Shown here: positions 31,883-42,623 of the stretch, in pieces | How positions within the stretch are numbered: the stretch's first letter is position 1 | Layout: each line of letters starts with the position of its first letter | DNA from: Mastigamoeba balamuthi | Taxonomy: Eukaryota; Evosea; Mastigamoebida; Mastigamoebidae | Reading direction: 5' to 3' | Length of the DNA stretch: 64,000 nucleotides | NCBI GenBank assembly: GCA_902651635.1 | Contig: CACRSC010001923.1 | Coordinates: 888,195 to 952,194, forward strand | Made by a program: the position numbers and the translations under genes | Notes under the pieces: generated by a model | Database searches by the model: none | What the model was told of the DNA's origin: nothing | What the model saw: the letters and a program-made list of their open reading frames with translations, nothing else

Positions 31883-34405
31883 CTACAGCAGCAGTGCCGC
31901 GAGCTGGGCAGCGAAAGCGCAGCAGAGCGGGGCAAAGGGGCCTGCGAGGGCGGAGGCAGCGGAGCGTTCGCGGGAGGCATTGAGCGCGAGGTTGGTCGTG
32001 AGGGCGTAGCTGGAAGTGTGGAGCCACTCGTAGTAGGGCTTGCTCTCTTCGAGGTACGTGTAGGGCTCATCGAGCTTTTCGCTCGAGTGGCACGTGATGC
32101 GGACCCCGCCCTCGACGGCCGTGACGATGGTGGCGTGGGCCTCGGAGTCACTGCAGCTGCCCTCGTGGTAGACGAGCACGTCGCCCACCATGATGTCCGC
32201 CGGGGGCGGTGCGTGGTAGCCGCAGGTCCTGGTCCAGCCCTTGTAGGTGGCCAAGCACTCGCCCAGGTTGGCTGCCCCGATCTCCTCGCTGCCGCAGGGG
32301 TAGCCCCTGCACGGGCCGCCGTCGTTGAGGGGCGTGTGGCCCCCCGCCAGCAGGCACTGGCTCACGAAGTTGGCGCAGTCGCCGCCCTGGCTGGTGTAGC
32401 CGCAGTGCTCACCGCCCCAGTACGAGTAGGGGCTGCAGCTCGAGTAAGACTGCCCGCAGTCGTGGTTCGGGGAGTTCCAGTACTTGCGCGCGTACGCCAC
32501 CGCCAGGTCCCTGTTGTACTTGCCGGTGTCCGAGCGAGGCGTCACAGTCCCCTTGCAGCACTGTATGTTGCTCGCCCCCGGGCACAGCCCTGCGATCAAG
32601 CGTCCGCCATCAGTCCCGATCACGCCCACGGAAGGCAGGGCGCACCGGAGACGAAGCCCGTGCTGCACGTGTTGGTGTTAATGTCTGCGCACTGGCACTT
32701 GGCCGAGTCGTCACCATCCTTGCAGCGAGCCAGCCACTGCAGCGCGTAGTCTGCGCGGTTTCCGGCAGTGCCCCAGCCGGTCCAGAGGGCCGCGCACTTC
32801 CAGTAGGACCCTGCCGTGGCGCCAGCATTGTCCCACGTGGTGCCGAGCTCCTTGCCGGAGGTCTGGAAGCACTCCTTGGCCCTGGCCCACTCGTCCTCCT
32901 GGGCCAGGAACTGCAGCTGCGTGCTGGCCAGATCGCAGTCGAGGCCCTGGGCCCTGCAGTACTCGAACAGCTGCGTGCGGCGCCCGGGCTGGTTGTCGGG
33001 GTCGCTCCACTGCAGAAGACCCACGCCCGTCAGGTAGTACGACCCCGACAGCGTGATTGGGCAGCTGCTCAGAGACGACGCAGGGCCCCCGTAGGCCTCG
33101 CAGCTCAGGGGGTTGAGGTTCGACTCCTGCTGCAGGTTCCCCAGGATCACCGCTAGAGCCCTGGGGTTCGTGATACCCTGCGTGTCCCGGAAGAACGCGG
33201 CGATCGTCTTGGAGTTGGGCCACGTGCTAGTCGCGTAGCTGCACGTTCCCGGATCGGACGGCGTCACAGTACCGGTGCAGCACTGGATGTTGGAACCGCC
33301 CGTGCACAGGCCTGTTCCGCCATCAATTGTGGGGGAAATGGGAGATGAACGAACCACTGACAAAGCCCGTGCTGCACTGATTGGCGTCGATGTCAGCGCA
33401 GGTTCCCGTGCATGTCGTCGGGCGAGGAGTGACAGAGCCGGTGCAGCACTGAATGTTGGAGGAGCCGGGGCAGAGGCCTGGCCGCACACATCGCACACAA
33501 TTGTTGTAAGGGTCTGCTGTACGAATAGTGTGGTCGGACCCGAGACGAATCCGCTACTGCACGTGTTCGCATTGACATCTGCGCACGTTCCCGAGCAGCT
33601 TGCGGCCTTCTTGGTTAGGGTGCCCGAGCAGCACTGCACGTTGTCGGCCCCAGAGCAGAGGCCTGGGTTGTGCAGGCCCGCCTTAGCAATCGAATGGGAG
33701 GAAGAGAGATCCGAGAGGAAATACCGGACTTGAAGCCACTGCTGCATGTGTACTCGTCTGTGCTGGCACACTTCCCGTCGCAGAGCTGTCCCGTGCAGCA
33801 CTGGATGTTGGAGGCTCCAGGGCAGAGACCTGGGGTGGTCGCACAGCGTGAGCCAAAATAGGTCAGCACGAGTATGTACTGAGCACCAGCCTCGAAGCCC
33901 GAGCTGCACGTGTTGCTGTTGATGTCCGCGCACGTGCCCGAGCAGCTCGTAGTCTTCTCAGCGAGGGTCCCCGAGCAGCACTGGACGTTGTCAGCCCCAG
34001 CGCAGAGACCTGTGGCGGGTCGCGTGAGCACAGAAAGAGGGCATGGCAATAATCGGAGCAATACCGGCAGTGAAGCCGCTGCTGCACGTGTAGTCGTCGG
34101 TGCTCGCGCACTGCCCGGGGCAGAGCTGCCCCGTGCAGCACTGGATGTTCGACTCCCCTGGGCACAGGCCTGGGTGGCGAGTAGATCCAGCGGGCGGTTA
34201 GTGAGGACAACGGTCGGCGGTTCCCGAGACGGATTGGGAAAACGGCAAGGGAAGGAAAAAGATCACCACTGACGAAGCCCGTGCTGCACGTGTTGCTCTC
34301 GATGTCGGCGCACTGGCCGTCGCACGACTGGGCCATGACGCGTGCGAGCACGATCGTCAGGGAAGCCAGGAGACGAGGCGAGATGGTGCCGGTGGTCCTG
34401 GTCAT
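31883..34405 (-). CDS. secreted modular peptidoglycan hydrolase: Cys-rich modules + phage-tail-type lysozyme + Amidase_6
   Basis: Eight exons (minus strand): 34267-34405, 34065-34169, 33887-34009, 33725-33829, 33540-33662, 33355-33476, 32646-33311 and 31883-32589. Exon 1 gives a signal peptide (LLASLTIVLARVMAQS). Exons 2-6 each encode one ~35-41-residue Cys-rich module of pattern G-L-C-x-G-x-x-N-x-QCC-x-G ... C-x-x-x-x-x-x-C-S-x-G-F-x-x-G. Exon 7 inserts a Phage_lysozyme2-like domain inside a module; ILGNLQQESNLNP carries the likely catalytic Glu. Exon 8 carries an Amidase_6-like domain with GGDCANFVSQCL (Cys) and EAHATIVTAVEG (His). The C-terminus ends in a hydrophobic run (CCAFAAQLAALLL) resembling a GPI-anchor signal. 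All seven introns are phase 1 in the Gly codon that ends each module. Likely role: cutting glycan and peptide bonds of bacterial walls at the cell surface or in phagosomes. The catalytic domains have bacterial/phage relatives, suggesting acquisition followed by intron-bearing domestication. Confidence 0.85.
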
Positions 34406-34753
34406 TTTCGGCGATGTTTATCGGTGGTTCTTGGCAACTGAAAACAAAAACTAAACTGAGATTTTGCTGGCTGCGCAAACTGCACAACGGACCACGTCGG
34501 GTATCCCACGATTGACGTGTTGCACCAACAGATATCAGGCAATATCTCACGGTGGAGCCACTGTCTTTCGGGCTTTCCCGGGCTCACTGGCCACCCACCC
34601 GCGGGCGCCCACATGGAGCCATGCGTGCGTGCGGAGGCCACAAAGACAAATACAAGAAGCAGACACAGCGCTAGCAGTCCAGGTTGAGAGAAAAGTCAAT
34701 AGAAAACCGCTCCCAGTTGGTTCCCCTTGCTGGTTGAGCTTTCGACCGAGCAG

Positions 34754-37700
34754 CTACGACATAGCCTTGGTGATCGCGGGGAACAGGTCCTTGGCTGACG
34801 CCAGTGCACACTCTCCCACGGCAGCGCACAAGCAAACGCGGCTGCTTGGCGCGCCAAAGACTAGGCGGGCCGCCTGCAGCACCGTCTCTGGCGTCGCCCC
34901 AAATAACTCGTCCAGCTCGCGCTGCATGTCGGCTGTCGTCAGGCCGGACACGAACCTCTGGAAGGCTCTGTCCGCTCGCTTCAGCGCGATGAGCGGCGGG
35001 TTGCGCTCCCCAGCGGAGCTGGGCGCAAACAAGAGAGGTCAACACGGAGACAACAAACAAACGCTTCCTTACCTGATGATGTACTTCTCCAGGCTCTGGT
35101 GGTTCACTGCCAGCTGGTCGCTCTCGAACAGGGCAGCGATCGTCGCTGGCGCAATGTCGCGAACGCTCTCGCGCAGACGGGGGTCGCGGTACGTCGTCAG
35201 GGTTGCGACGCCGTCTCGTCTCAGGTTCATGTGCGACCCGTATGCACCGCCCTTGGCGCGTACCGTGGTGCTCAGGTACTCGAGCTCCACGATCTTCAGC
35301 AGCACGTCCATAGCGCCCGTGTACGCCCCCTCGGGCACACGCCATGCCGTCGAGATGAAGTTCACGTTGCTGTCCAGCACCAGTGCCTCGTCCGTCTCCT
35401 CCGGCGCTTTGACCGCATGAGCCATGGTCGGCACGGTGGCTGCGGCGTCGCTGCGTGGCAAACGAGACGCATACAGAGGACCCAACTGCGACGCAATGGC
35501 AGGGATGTCGTGCTCCTCGGCGCACACGAAGAACCACACACGCGACCTGTCAAACAGTGTCGCGCGGCACCGCTCCAGGCGTGCCTGAACGCCGGGCCCG
35601 TCAAACGGGCCCTCCAGCATTGAGCAGATCAGGCGGTACGCCGACAGCCCAGACGCCTGCTCGGTGTACGCCGCTGAGGGAGACAAGCGGGACAGAGAAC
35701 GCAGAGACGCAAAGTGCAGCGGCTTCGAGAGGAGGTCGTGGTCGATGCGCGCCTTCTCCTCGCGGAGCAGGGCCAGAAGGCGGGCGTGGTCGCTGAAGCT
35801 GGTCTCGGTGGTGAACTCGGCCATGACGTCCAGCAGCTCGGGCACGCAGCGGACAAGCGACTTGCCCGCCACCTGCGCGCAGGCCTTGAAGTCGGAGGTG
35901 TAGCGCTGCGCCCACGTTCCCAGCGACTCCCACGTGCCCCCCGTGTGCAGGTCCACCCGAGTCGCCATCTGTGCGTACGTGCGCCGCGCCGTCGACAGCC
36001 TCTGCAGCAGCGACGTCACCAGCGCCGCCTCGTGCGGGTCCACGCCGCCCGCGTCGAACACAGCCCGCACATACGCAACCCCGTTCGTCTCGGTCGCGTA
36101 CGTCCGTACCCGGAAGCCCCCGGGAGACGTCGTTTCCCCGGTCTCGAACGCGTCCGCCGTCCGCCCCACGTCGCTCATCGACAGCCTCGGCACCGTCGCA
36201 ATGTCCGCGGGTGTGTTCTCGTATGCCTGCCACTCGGCGTACTCCCTGGCGTGAGCCATGACCTCAGCCACGCCCTCCGGCGTCAGCGCCTCCAGCTTCC
36301 TGCGGAGGTCCGCCTCGTTCTCAGCCGTCTGGCGGTCTGAAAGGCCTGCTTGGCGTTGGCTTTGGTGAGGCAGAGCAATGCAAGGGACGGGTGAACTTCA
36401 GAGGTTAGAACGAACCGGGCGAGGGGCGCAGCACAACCACAGCCGCGTGGCTGTTCTTCAGAAGGAGCCTCTCGGCAGCTGCCTCGAAGTACCGGCCCGC
36501 ACGGACACCAGAGCGCACGCGCTCCAGGTTGGCGGCCCAGCAGAGGTGGGCCATTGGGTCTCCACCCTCTGACCACCCGCGCAGGGCTTCGAGCGCCCTC
36601 ATGATGCCTGCGTTGAACGTGTCGTCCTCGCGGAAATTGAACTCCGCACGGTTGAGGAACCCATCCACCTCCTCCTTGTCGAACCCGTTGGCTACAGCGT
36701 TGCGCACGCACTGCTCGATGGCATCCACGATTTTCTGCGCGTTGTCGTGGCTGGCGTTCTTGACGACGACCGTCAGAAACGGCTGGCGCAGGTCGTAGGT
36801 GAGGCGGGAGCTGATGTCCTGTGCGAGGTGCGACTTGAGAAGGGCCTCGCGGACGGGAGATCCCTCCTTGTTGAACAGCAGGTGAGCGAGGCCCTGCGCC
36901 AGAATGAGCGCCTCGGGTTCGTCGGAGGTGCCGAGCACCCACGCCAGAGCAACGAGCGTCTTCTCGCTGCTCGACTCGTCTGCCCCGATCGAGTACTCAA
37001 CCTCCACGCGGGCCCGCTGGGCCAGCGGGGGCTGCAGGGGGACAGTGTTGGCCTGCCAGAGGTCGTCGCGGCGGGCGAAGCGGGAGTAGTGCCGGTCGTG
37101 CATGAGCGCCAGCGCCTGCTCGGCAGAGGCAGCGTCTGGGCCGTAGATCACAGCGTAGCTGTTGGACGGGTGGTAGCACCGCGCGTGGTACGCCTGGAAC
37201 TCCTCGTACGTCAGCGTGGGGATGGCCTCGGGCACGCCCCCGTTGTCGTAGCGGTAGCACGTGTCAGGGAACAGCGCCTCCCGCACTCGCTTGTCCAGCA
37301 CCCAGTCGGGCTGGGAGTACAGGCCCTTCATCTCGTTGTACACCACCCCGCTTATCTTGGCTCTCCCGAGGTCCGGCTTGCCCAAGTCCGCACCACTCGG
37401 TAGCCTAAGCGGGCGGCACACAACGGAGCTGAGTGAGCGGTGGGACAGGCGGCCTTGGGGGCGACTGTGTGCTCACTCGTAGTGCCAGCCCTCCTGCATG
37501 AATACACCCCGGCGCTCGGCCACCCGGGGCGCCAGGCAGGCGTCGAGGTACACGTCCGCCAGGTTCAGCAGGTCGCGCGGGTTGCGGCTGGCGACAGGGA
37601 ACACCGTTCGGTCCGAGAACGTGAAGGCGCTGAGGAACGTCTGGGGGGGGGGGGGCAGAGGGCATCAATCAATAAATAAACCACACACGAGCGAGACCCG

Positions 37701-37985
37701 TCAGTGCTGTTGGAAGAGCACCTGCAGGGAGCCCTTGAGCAGGTCAACAAAGGGCTCGCGCGTGGTGTAGCGCCTGGAGCCGCAGAGGACGCTGTGCTCG
37801 GCGATGTGGGCGAGGCCGGTGTCGTCGGAGGGTGGCGTGCGAAAGGCAACGGCGAAGGCGCGGTTGTCGTCATGGGGCGCCCTGAGGCTCAGCACACGGG
37901 CGCCGGTGGCGCGGTGCGTGAACAGCGTGGCGTGCAGGCGCCGTTCGGGTACGTCGCGTTCCCACTGCTTGGCCCAGTGCTCCAT
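34754..37985 (-). CDS. presequence protease-like M16C zinc metallopeptidase (PreP/Cym1)
   Basis: Five exons join without frame conflict: 37722-37985, 37477-37640, 36416-37404, 35073-36336 and 34754-35018, giving 981 residues, normal for PreP. The inverted zinc motif HIAEH sits in TGLAHIAEHSVLCGSRRY, followed by EPFVDLLKGSLQ and TFLSAFTFSDRTVFPVASRN; the distal zinc Glu is in GVVYNEMKGLYSQPD. The C-terminal half holds the inactive M16 repeat and a Gly-rich loop (KGGAYGSHM). PreP degrades cleaved mitochondrial presequences and other peptides inside mitochondria. The start chosen (MEHWAKQWERDVPERRLH) has no obvious basic amphipathic presequence, so either an upstream exon is missed or targeting is internal. 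A poly-C tract forms the 3' end of intron 1. Start-to-start distance to the divergent gene at 38342 is about 360 bp. Confidence 0.88.
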
Positions 37986-38341
37986 CGCTCTGTGCTGGAA
38001 AACACCGGTAGTGCGTAGCTCCTGATGTGGACCTAAATAAGCTCTGATTGAGTTTGCTTGATGATCCACCGCAGTGGACCCCGACGATTATTTTGCAGTG
38101 CGATTGCAGTTGGAGTCAATGCCATGAGCAGCTGCGCACTCTCGTGTGCTCGATGTCCACTGTTCTGATCGTCTGGGAACCTACGCACAACGCCTGGACT
38201 TGCCAGACCCGGAGTAAGATACTGACAGTTATTTATTTCTGGGTTTCTCCGTGCTAAGCAGCATCCCACAGAGAACAGATCTTTGTTCAGGAGCTCTCGC
38301 ACATCGAGTCGCTCAGAGAAATAACTTCCCCGTGGAGCCCA
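37986..38341. promoter_or_regulatory. divergent intergenic region
   Basis: This separates the presequence-protease start from the plus-strand gene at 38342. It is AT-richer than the flanks. No recognised motif. Confidence 0.4.
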
Positions 38342-39349
38342 ATGGCGGAATCCTCTCCCCCGTGCGCGCAGTCGCCCATCGACGTATTTCTGCGCGTATC
38401 AACCGCCGACATCACCAGAGGCAAGCCTTTCCAGGTACCTGCTCAGTCAATCTCGCGACATAACCCCCGTTTGCTTGCTGGTGCCTGCCACTGCCGTTGC
38501 TCCTCGGGCCTGTGCTTATGTCTGCGCACCATGGCCTGCTTTCCCAAAAGATTCTCTGCATGGCGCGCACTGAGTGGATGGCTTCCAACGGGGTCGGGCC
38601 CAACGGCATTTTCAATGCAGCAGTCCGCGTACAGGTGTGCCACGAGGGACCACAAGGCGAGATAACGCGTAGGTCTCACCCACACGCGCACACGCACACA
38701 CTCTCGCTTCTCGGCCCCCTCCCTCCTCTCTCTGCTCGGCCCTCCATCCCCTTTTTGGTATGTTGATTTCATTGGGTTATTCGACCGCAGAACTGGATGC
38801 CTGTCCCCGGTGCTGTGCCCCGCGTCGCAGACAAATCGTGTCCGTGCTGCCACAGATGGCCGAGTCCGGCAACCCTCAGGAGATCTGCCCGAGGTTCCGT
38901 GTTTTCCATTTCGGCCGCTGTGTCGCGTGCGCGTCTGAGCACCCCCAATGGCGGTACTGACACTGTGCCGCAGGCACTGCAACTCCTCGAGGCTGCACCT
39001 GGGCGGGCGTGTGGTCATCGTGTTCCGCATCCGCAGCAACGAGGGCCTGGAGCTGGCGCAAGCCAGATCAGAGCCTGTGACGCTGCACTCAAAGACGAGC
39101 TACCAGCCGCTGCCGCGGACCCTCAAGTGGTCGGACAGCAGTCTACTGTCGTCTGTCAGCACAAGCCCCGGTGCTCCGGTGGTGAGCCAGCAAACTGTCG
39201 TCCGGCCGGAGGTCCAGACCCGAAGGCAGTGTGGTGGAGTCGCAGACGCCGACAGCGTCGTGCTCCAGATGCAAGTGATGCTGGCTCTGTTGGCGGACGA
39301 ACTCGAGACGATCCGCCTGCTGCGCCTGGCCCTCCAGGGTTTCCCGTAA
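38342..39349 (+). CDS. unrecognised multi-exon gene with beta-rich domain
   Basis: Exon 1 (38342 to ~38434) encodes MAESSPPCAQSPIDVFLRVS and ends at a GTACCT donor. Exon 2 (from about 38552) encodes ILCMARTEWMASNGVGPNG and ends at GTGTGC or GTAGGT near 38640-38670. Exon 3 (about 38790-38930) includes PQEICPRFRVFHFGRC. The last exon (from about 38972) encodes HCNSSRLHLGGRVVIVFRI and LHSKTSYQPLP, ending in a stop at 39347 that overlaps a possible GTAAGC donor. The pattern resembles immunoglobulin-like DNA-binding domains of transcription factors, but I could not assign a family. The last ~60 residues are helical and Leu-rich. Confidence 0.5.
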
Positions 39350-39528
39350 GCATCATCAAGAGCGAGAACCCCGCTGTTGCCTCGTCGGCATCATCTTTTG
39401 CGCACTTACGTCGTCAAACAACAACTGCTCCGGAAACCTCCACATCGCTTAACAGAGACAACCTCCCATTTCCTCGCAATGTCGCCGATACAAACACTCC
39501 CGAGTGGGGAGTTCGGGACTGGCAGGTG

Positions 39529-41859
39529 TCATTTGCCGATAGTCTTGACGGCTGTCCAGTCTGGGGGCAGCGGCAGAGTGAGGCTCTCGGCCTCGTGCAT
39601 GAGGACCCGCGCAGGGAGGTCGTTGGGCCACATCTCGAGGTGGTCTCTGAGGGCCCGCAGCGTCTGCGGAATGTTCCCGTCCTCGAAGAACTCGAGCGCC
39701 TCACCGTAGCTCTTGGCCATCGCGAAGTTGGTCTGCACCGCCGACTTGGCGCTCGAGATGAGCTCGTAGACGGCCCGCGGCTTCTCGAACCCCTTGAAGA
39801 GGCACTCCCTGATCCTGCGCTGCAGGAACGCGTCGTGCGTGGCCTCGTGCACGCTCTGCGAGACCAGGATGTCGACGCCGAAGACCCTCGTCGCGGGCTC
39901 GAGCCTCGCGGCCTCGTTGACGAACCTCCCTGTGATGGTGAAGTTGAAGCGGTCCTTGCCCCCGATGTTCCCTATCAGGCACGGGCCCGTCGACAGCCCG
40001 AACTTGACGAGGATCCTTGGGCCCTGCCCGGCCTCGAGCTCGCTGATCTTGTTGGCCGTCTCGAGGCACTCAAGCGTCGCCTCGGCCGCGCGCTCGGCGT
40101 GGCGCGGGACCGGGACGGGCTCGTTCCAGAAGCTCATGATGGCGTCGCCCATGAACTTGTCGATGGTGCCCTGGTGGCTCTGGATGATCTGGCAGAGGTG
40201 GTCGAAGGTCCTCGCGAGCGACTGCACGAGGACCTCGGGCTTCTCCGTCTCGGTCATCCGCGAGAAGTCGACGACGTCGAGGAAGAGCACCGTGACCTCG
40301 CCATGCTTCACGCCCAGCGTGGGCTGCAGCTTGCCCTGGACGAGGTTCGCGCAGACCGACGTCGGTACGTACTTGACAAACGCGCTTAGCTCCGTGTGGA
40401 CCTGCAGGAACGTCTTCTGCAGCTGGTGGACCTCGGAGAAGAGCGACGAGTGGCTCCTGGCCGTCTTGAGCCCGTCGGACGACTCGAAGTCGAGCTTGGC
40501 GATGCACTTGAGCAGCCGCGAGATCTTCCTGAGCGGCCGCGTGATCCTGAACGACACGGGGCCCGCGACGGCCATCGACAGCACGATGACGGCGACCGTG
40601 AGCCCGATCAGGAGGTTCTTGAGCAGCCAGACCTTCCCCATGACCGACTGCGCGTCCCTGGCGACGACGATGACGATGACGGCCGAGATGCTGTTGTACT
40701 TCCAGAGCACCACGTCGACCAGCCAGAGCCTGCCGTTGCCGTCGGCCATCTGGAACGACAGCGTCCCGTCGATGGCCGCGAGCGAGCCCACCGTCGCGTT
40801 AATGCGCCTCGCAAAGTGCGTCCAGAGGTCGCCGTCGCGCTTGAGGCGGTAGGGCATGTCGGGCAGCTTGTACTGCAGCACCGAGCCGTTGACCAGCGCC
40901 GCCGAGCCCTCCTCCGACGAGGCAACGACGTCCCAGTTGTCCTCGACGAGCACGACGCGCGTGTCCTCGTTGTCGCCGCTCTGCCTGTCGGCGACGAGGT
41001 CCCGCGCGAAGCCCGTCAGGTCCGCGAGCACCGCGTAGATCTCGTCGGCCGAGGGCCCCAGCGACCGGTTCCACCGCGTCTCGCCGATGGCCGACGTCAG
41101 GATGACCTTGGGCCCCACGGCTACGGGGTAGATCTGCGCCACGAAGGTCCCCTCGATGAAGTAGTCCGTCTGCTTGGGCATCGGCAGCTTCGCCAGCAGC
41201 CGCGGCCTCACCAGCGCCGCGGGGTCCGTCGACGACAGCGCGTACATGCGGGCGGCCGGGTACGTGCTGAGGTCCTGGCAGATGAACGTGCCCTGCATCC
41301 ACGCCACGAAGCTGCCGTTCTTGCGCCCCGCGACGGCGCCGTTCTCGTACATGCGCCGTATCATGATCGCGTTGATCGCCGTCTTGCGCATCGACGGCAC
41401 CATCAGCAGCGCCGCTGGCGGCAAGTGTGACCCGTTGGTGCACCACGGCAGGTACGGCTCCTGCAGCTCCGGGTGCGTGTTTACGACCTGCCGAAGTTGT
41501 GACCGGGGGAAACCCCGATAAGGCGCGGTGGGAAAGAAATGAAAGAGGCGGAGAGGGCGGCGGACCCCCATGAGGACTGAGAGGTCGCCGAAGAGCGAGT
41601 CGAAGAAGGTCTGCGTGCTGGAGACGATCTTGGAAGTGAAGCTGCGGCGCAGCGAGTCGGAGAGGGCGACGGTGGACATCTGGCCCAGCACGATGCCCGG
41701 CAGCCCCACGGCCAGCGAAGTGAGCACCATGAAGCACAGCGTCCACGAGAGCAGCGCGACGGCCAGCGACACGCGGCACCTGCACCGCCTGCGCTTCTGC
41801 CGCGGCTTCAGCGGCTGTATGCGGCTCACCGACGTTGTCTGCGTGATGGTGTTCTCCAT
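39529..41859 (-). CDS. membrane-bound class III adenylate cyclase (Cache-like sensor, HAMP, CYCc)
   Basis: Up to 776 residues: a basic cytoplasmic N-terminus, TM1 (VSLAVALLSWTLCFMVLTSL), a ~350-residue extracellular sensor of Cache-like length with N-glycosylation sites (CTNGS, NRSLG, NATVG), TM2 (LLIGLTVAVIVLSMAVAGPV), a HAMP region (FRITRPLRKISRLLKC) and the cyclase domain. Metal Asp residues are in VTVLFLDVVDFS and DKFMGDAIMSFW. The purine-specificity Lys is in TIDKFMGD and a Thr sits in RFNFTITGRFVNEAARLE, the ATP-type (class IIIb-like) combination; Asn and Arg of the transition-state pair are present. It makes cAMP, probably as a homodimer responding to an extracellular ligand. A 78-bp stretch (41488-41565) has GT...AG ends and a length divisible by three, so it may be an intron read through here. 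It is followed by ~75 C-terminal helical residues. Confidence 0.85.
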   Translation of the reverse strand: MENTITQTTSVSRIQPLKPRQKRRRCRCRVSLAVALLSWTLCFMVLTSLAVGLPGIVLGQMSTVALSDSLRRSFTSKIVSSTQTFFDSLFGDLSVLMGVRRPLRLFHFFPTAPYRGFPRSQLRQVVNTHPELQEPYLPWCTNGSHLPPAALLMVPSMRKTAINAIMIRRMYENGAVAGRKNGSFVAWMQGTFICQDLSTYPAARMYALSSTDPAALVRPRLLAKLPMPKQTDYFIEGTFVAQIYPVAVGPKVILTSAIGETRWNRSLGPSADEIYAVLADLTGFARDLVADRQSGDNEDTRVVLVEDNWDVVASSEEGSAALVNGSVLQYKLPDMPYRLKRDGDLWTHFARRINATVGSLAAIDGTLSFQMADGNGRLWLVDVVLWKYNSISAVIVIVVARDAQSVMGKVWLLKNLLIGLTVAVIVLSMAVAGPVSFRITRPLRKISRLLKCIAKLDFESSDGLKTARSHSSLFSEVHQLQKTFLQVHTELSAFVKYVPTSVCANLVQGKLQPTLGVKHGEVTVLFLDVVDFSRMTETEKPEVLVQSLARTFDHLCQIIQSHQGTIDKFMGDAIMSFWNEPVPVPRHAERAAEATLECLETANKISELEAGQGPRILVKFGLSTGPCLIGNIGGKDRFNFTITGRFVNEAARLEPATRVFGVDILVSQSVHEATHDAFLQRRIRECLFKGFEKPRAVYELISSAKSAVQTNFAMAKSYGEALEFFEDGNIPQTLRALRDHLEMWPNDLPARVLMHEAESLTLPLPPDWTAVKTIGK

Positions 41860-42623
41860 CTCTAAAGTTAAGTACTCCTCCTCCCCTGTCTCTTTGTGCT
41901 CCTATTACTGGCGTCGATCCTTCGCCACGAGGGATGCGGGGTACGTTCTCGATCTGTCTGCATTGGGGAACTTGACGACTGGCACGGAAGCCGCGGATTG
42001 AGGGCCAATGGCGTTGGCGAGACTCGGCCAAAATTAGCGTCGGAGGGACTTCGCTGCGCCTGGCTGTGACCTCGTGCGGGCTCCATCACGAGGAGCAGTA
42101 GGTTCAAAGGGCCTTGTGGCGTGGTCCTGCCTCGCAAGTTGTCGGCGTGTGTGGCATCGCTGAGTGTTGCCCAGGGATGGCTATAGTGCACACCTGACCG
42201 GGCTGCCCGAAATAAGGGAGCCAAGGAAAGCAGTGGTCCAGAGGGGAAAGAGGGGACAACTGCCGCCCCCTATTGGTCTCTATTCTTCGATGCACCACCG
42301 CGCGCGGGTCTGCCTCCCTCCGCACAACGCACCTCTGGGCGTTGCTCGCGCCCACGTCCCTCGAGTGCCCGGGAAGGCTCTGCGAGGATGCGTGTGGAAG
42401 ATGTGAGAGGAGCGCGCGGGGAAGGAACGGGGGTGTGAGGGTGAGTGGGGGGCGGTGCGCCGGGCACACCCCTGCTCCCCCCGATGCCCGACAGACGGCC
42501 AGGCATGCCCGGCAGGCTCTCGTGTGCGTGCGCGCAAGGGGGGGAAGTCCGAGGGTGAGGGGCCACAAGGGAAAGCCGCCGCTTTCCGCTGCTGCTGATG
42601 CTGCTGCTGCCCCTCCGGGCTGC
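41860..42623. other. intergenic region
   Basis: 764 bp between the cyclase start and the NYN-nuclease stop. The 42.3-42.6 kb part is very GC-rich, with CTG repeats near 42590. No gene or RNA recognised. Confidence 0.4.

Noticed and set aside
32646-33311. Phage-tail lysozyme domain as evidence of an inserted phage
   Set aside because: It is one exon of a secreted multi-exon host gene with matching splice phases; no phage structural genes are near.
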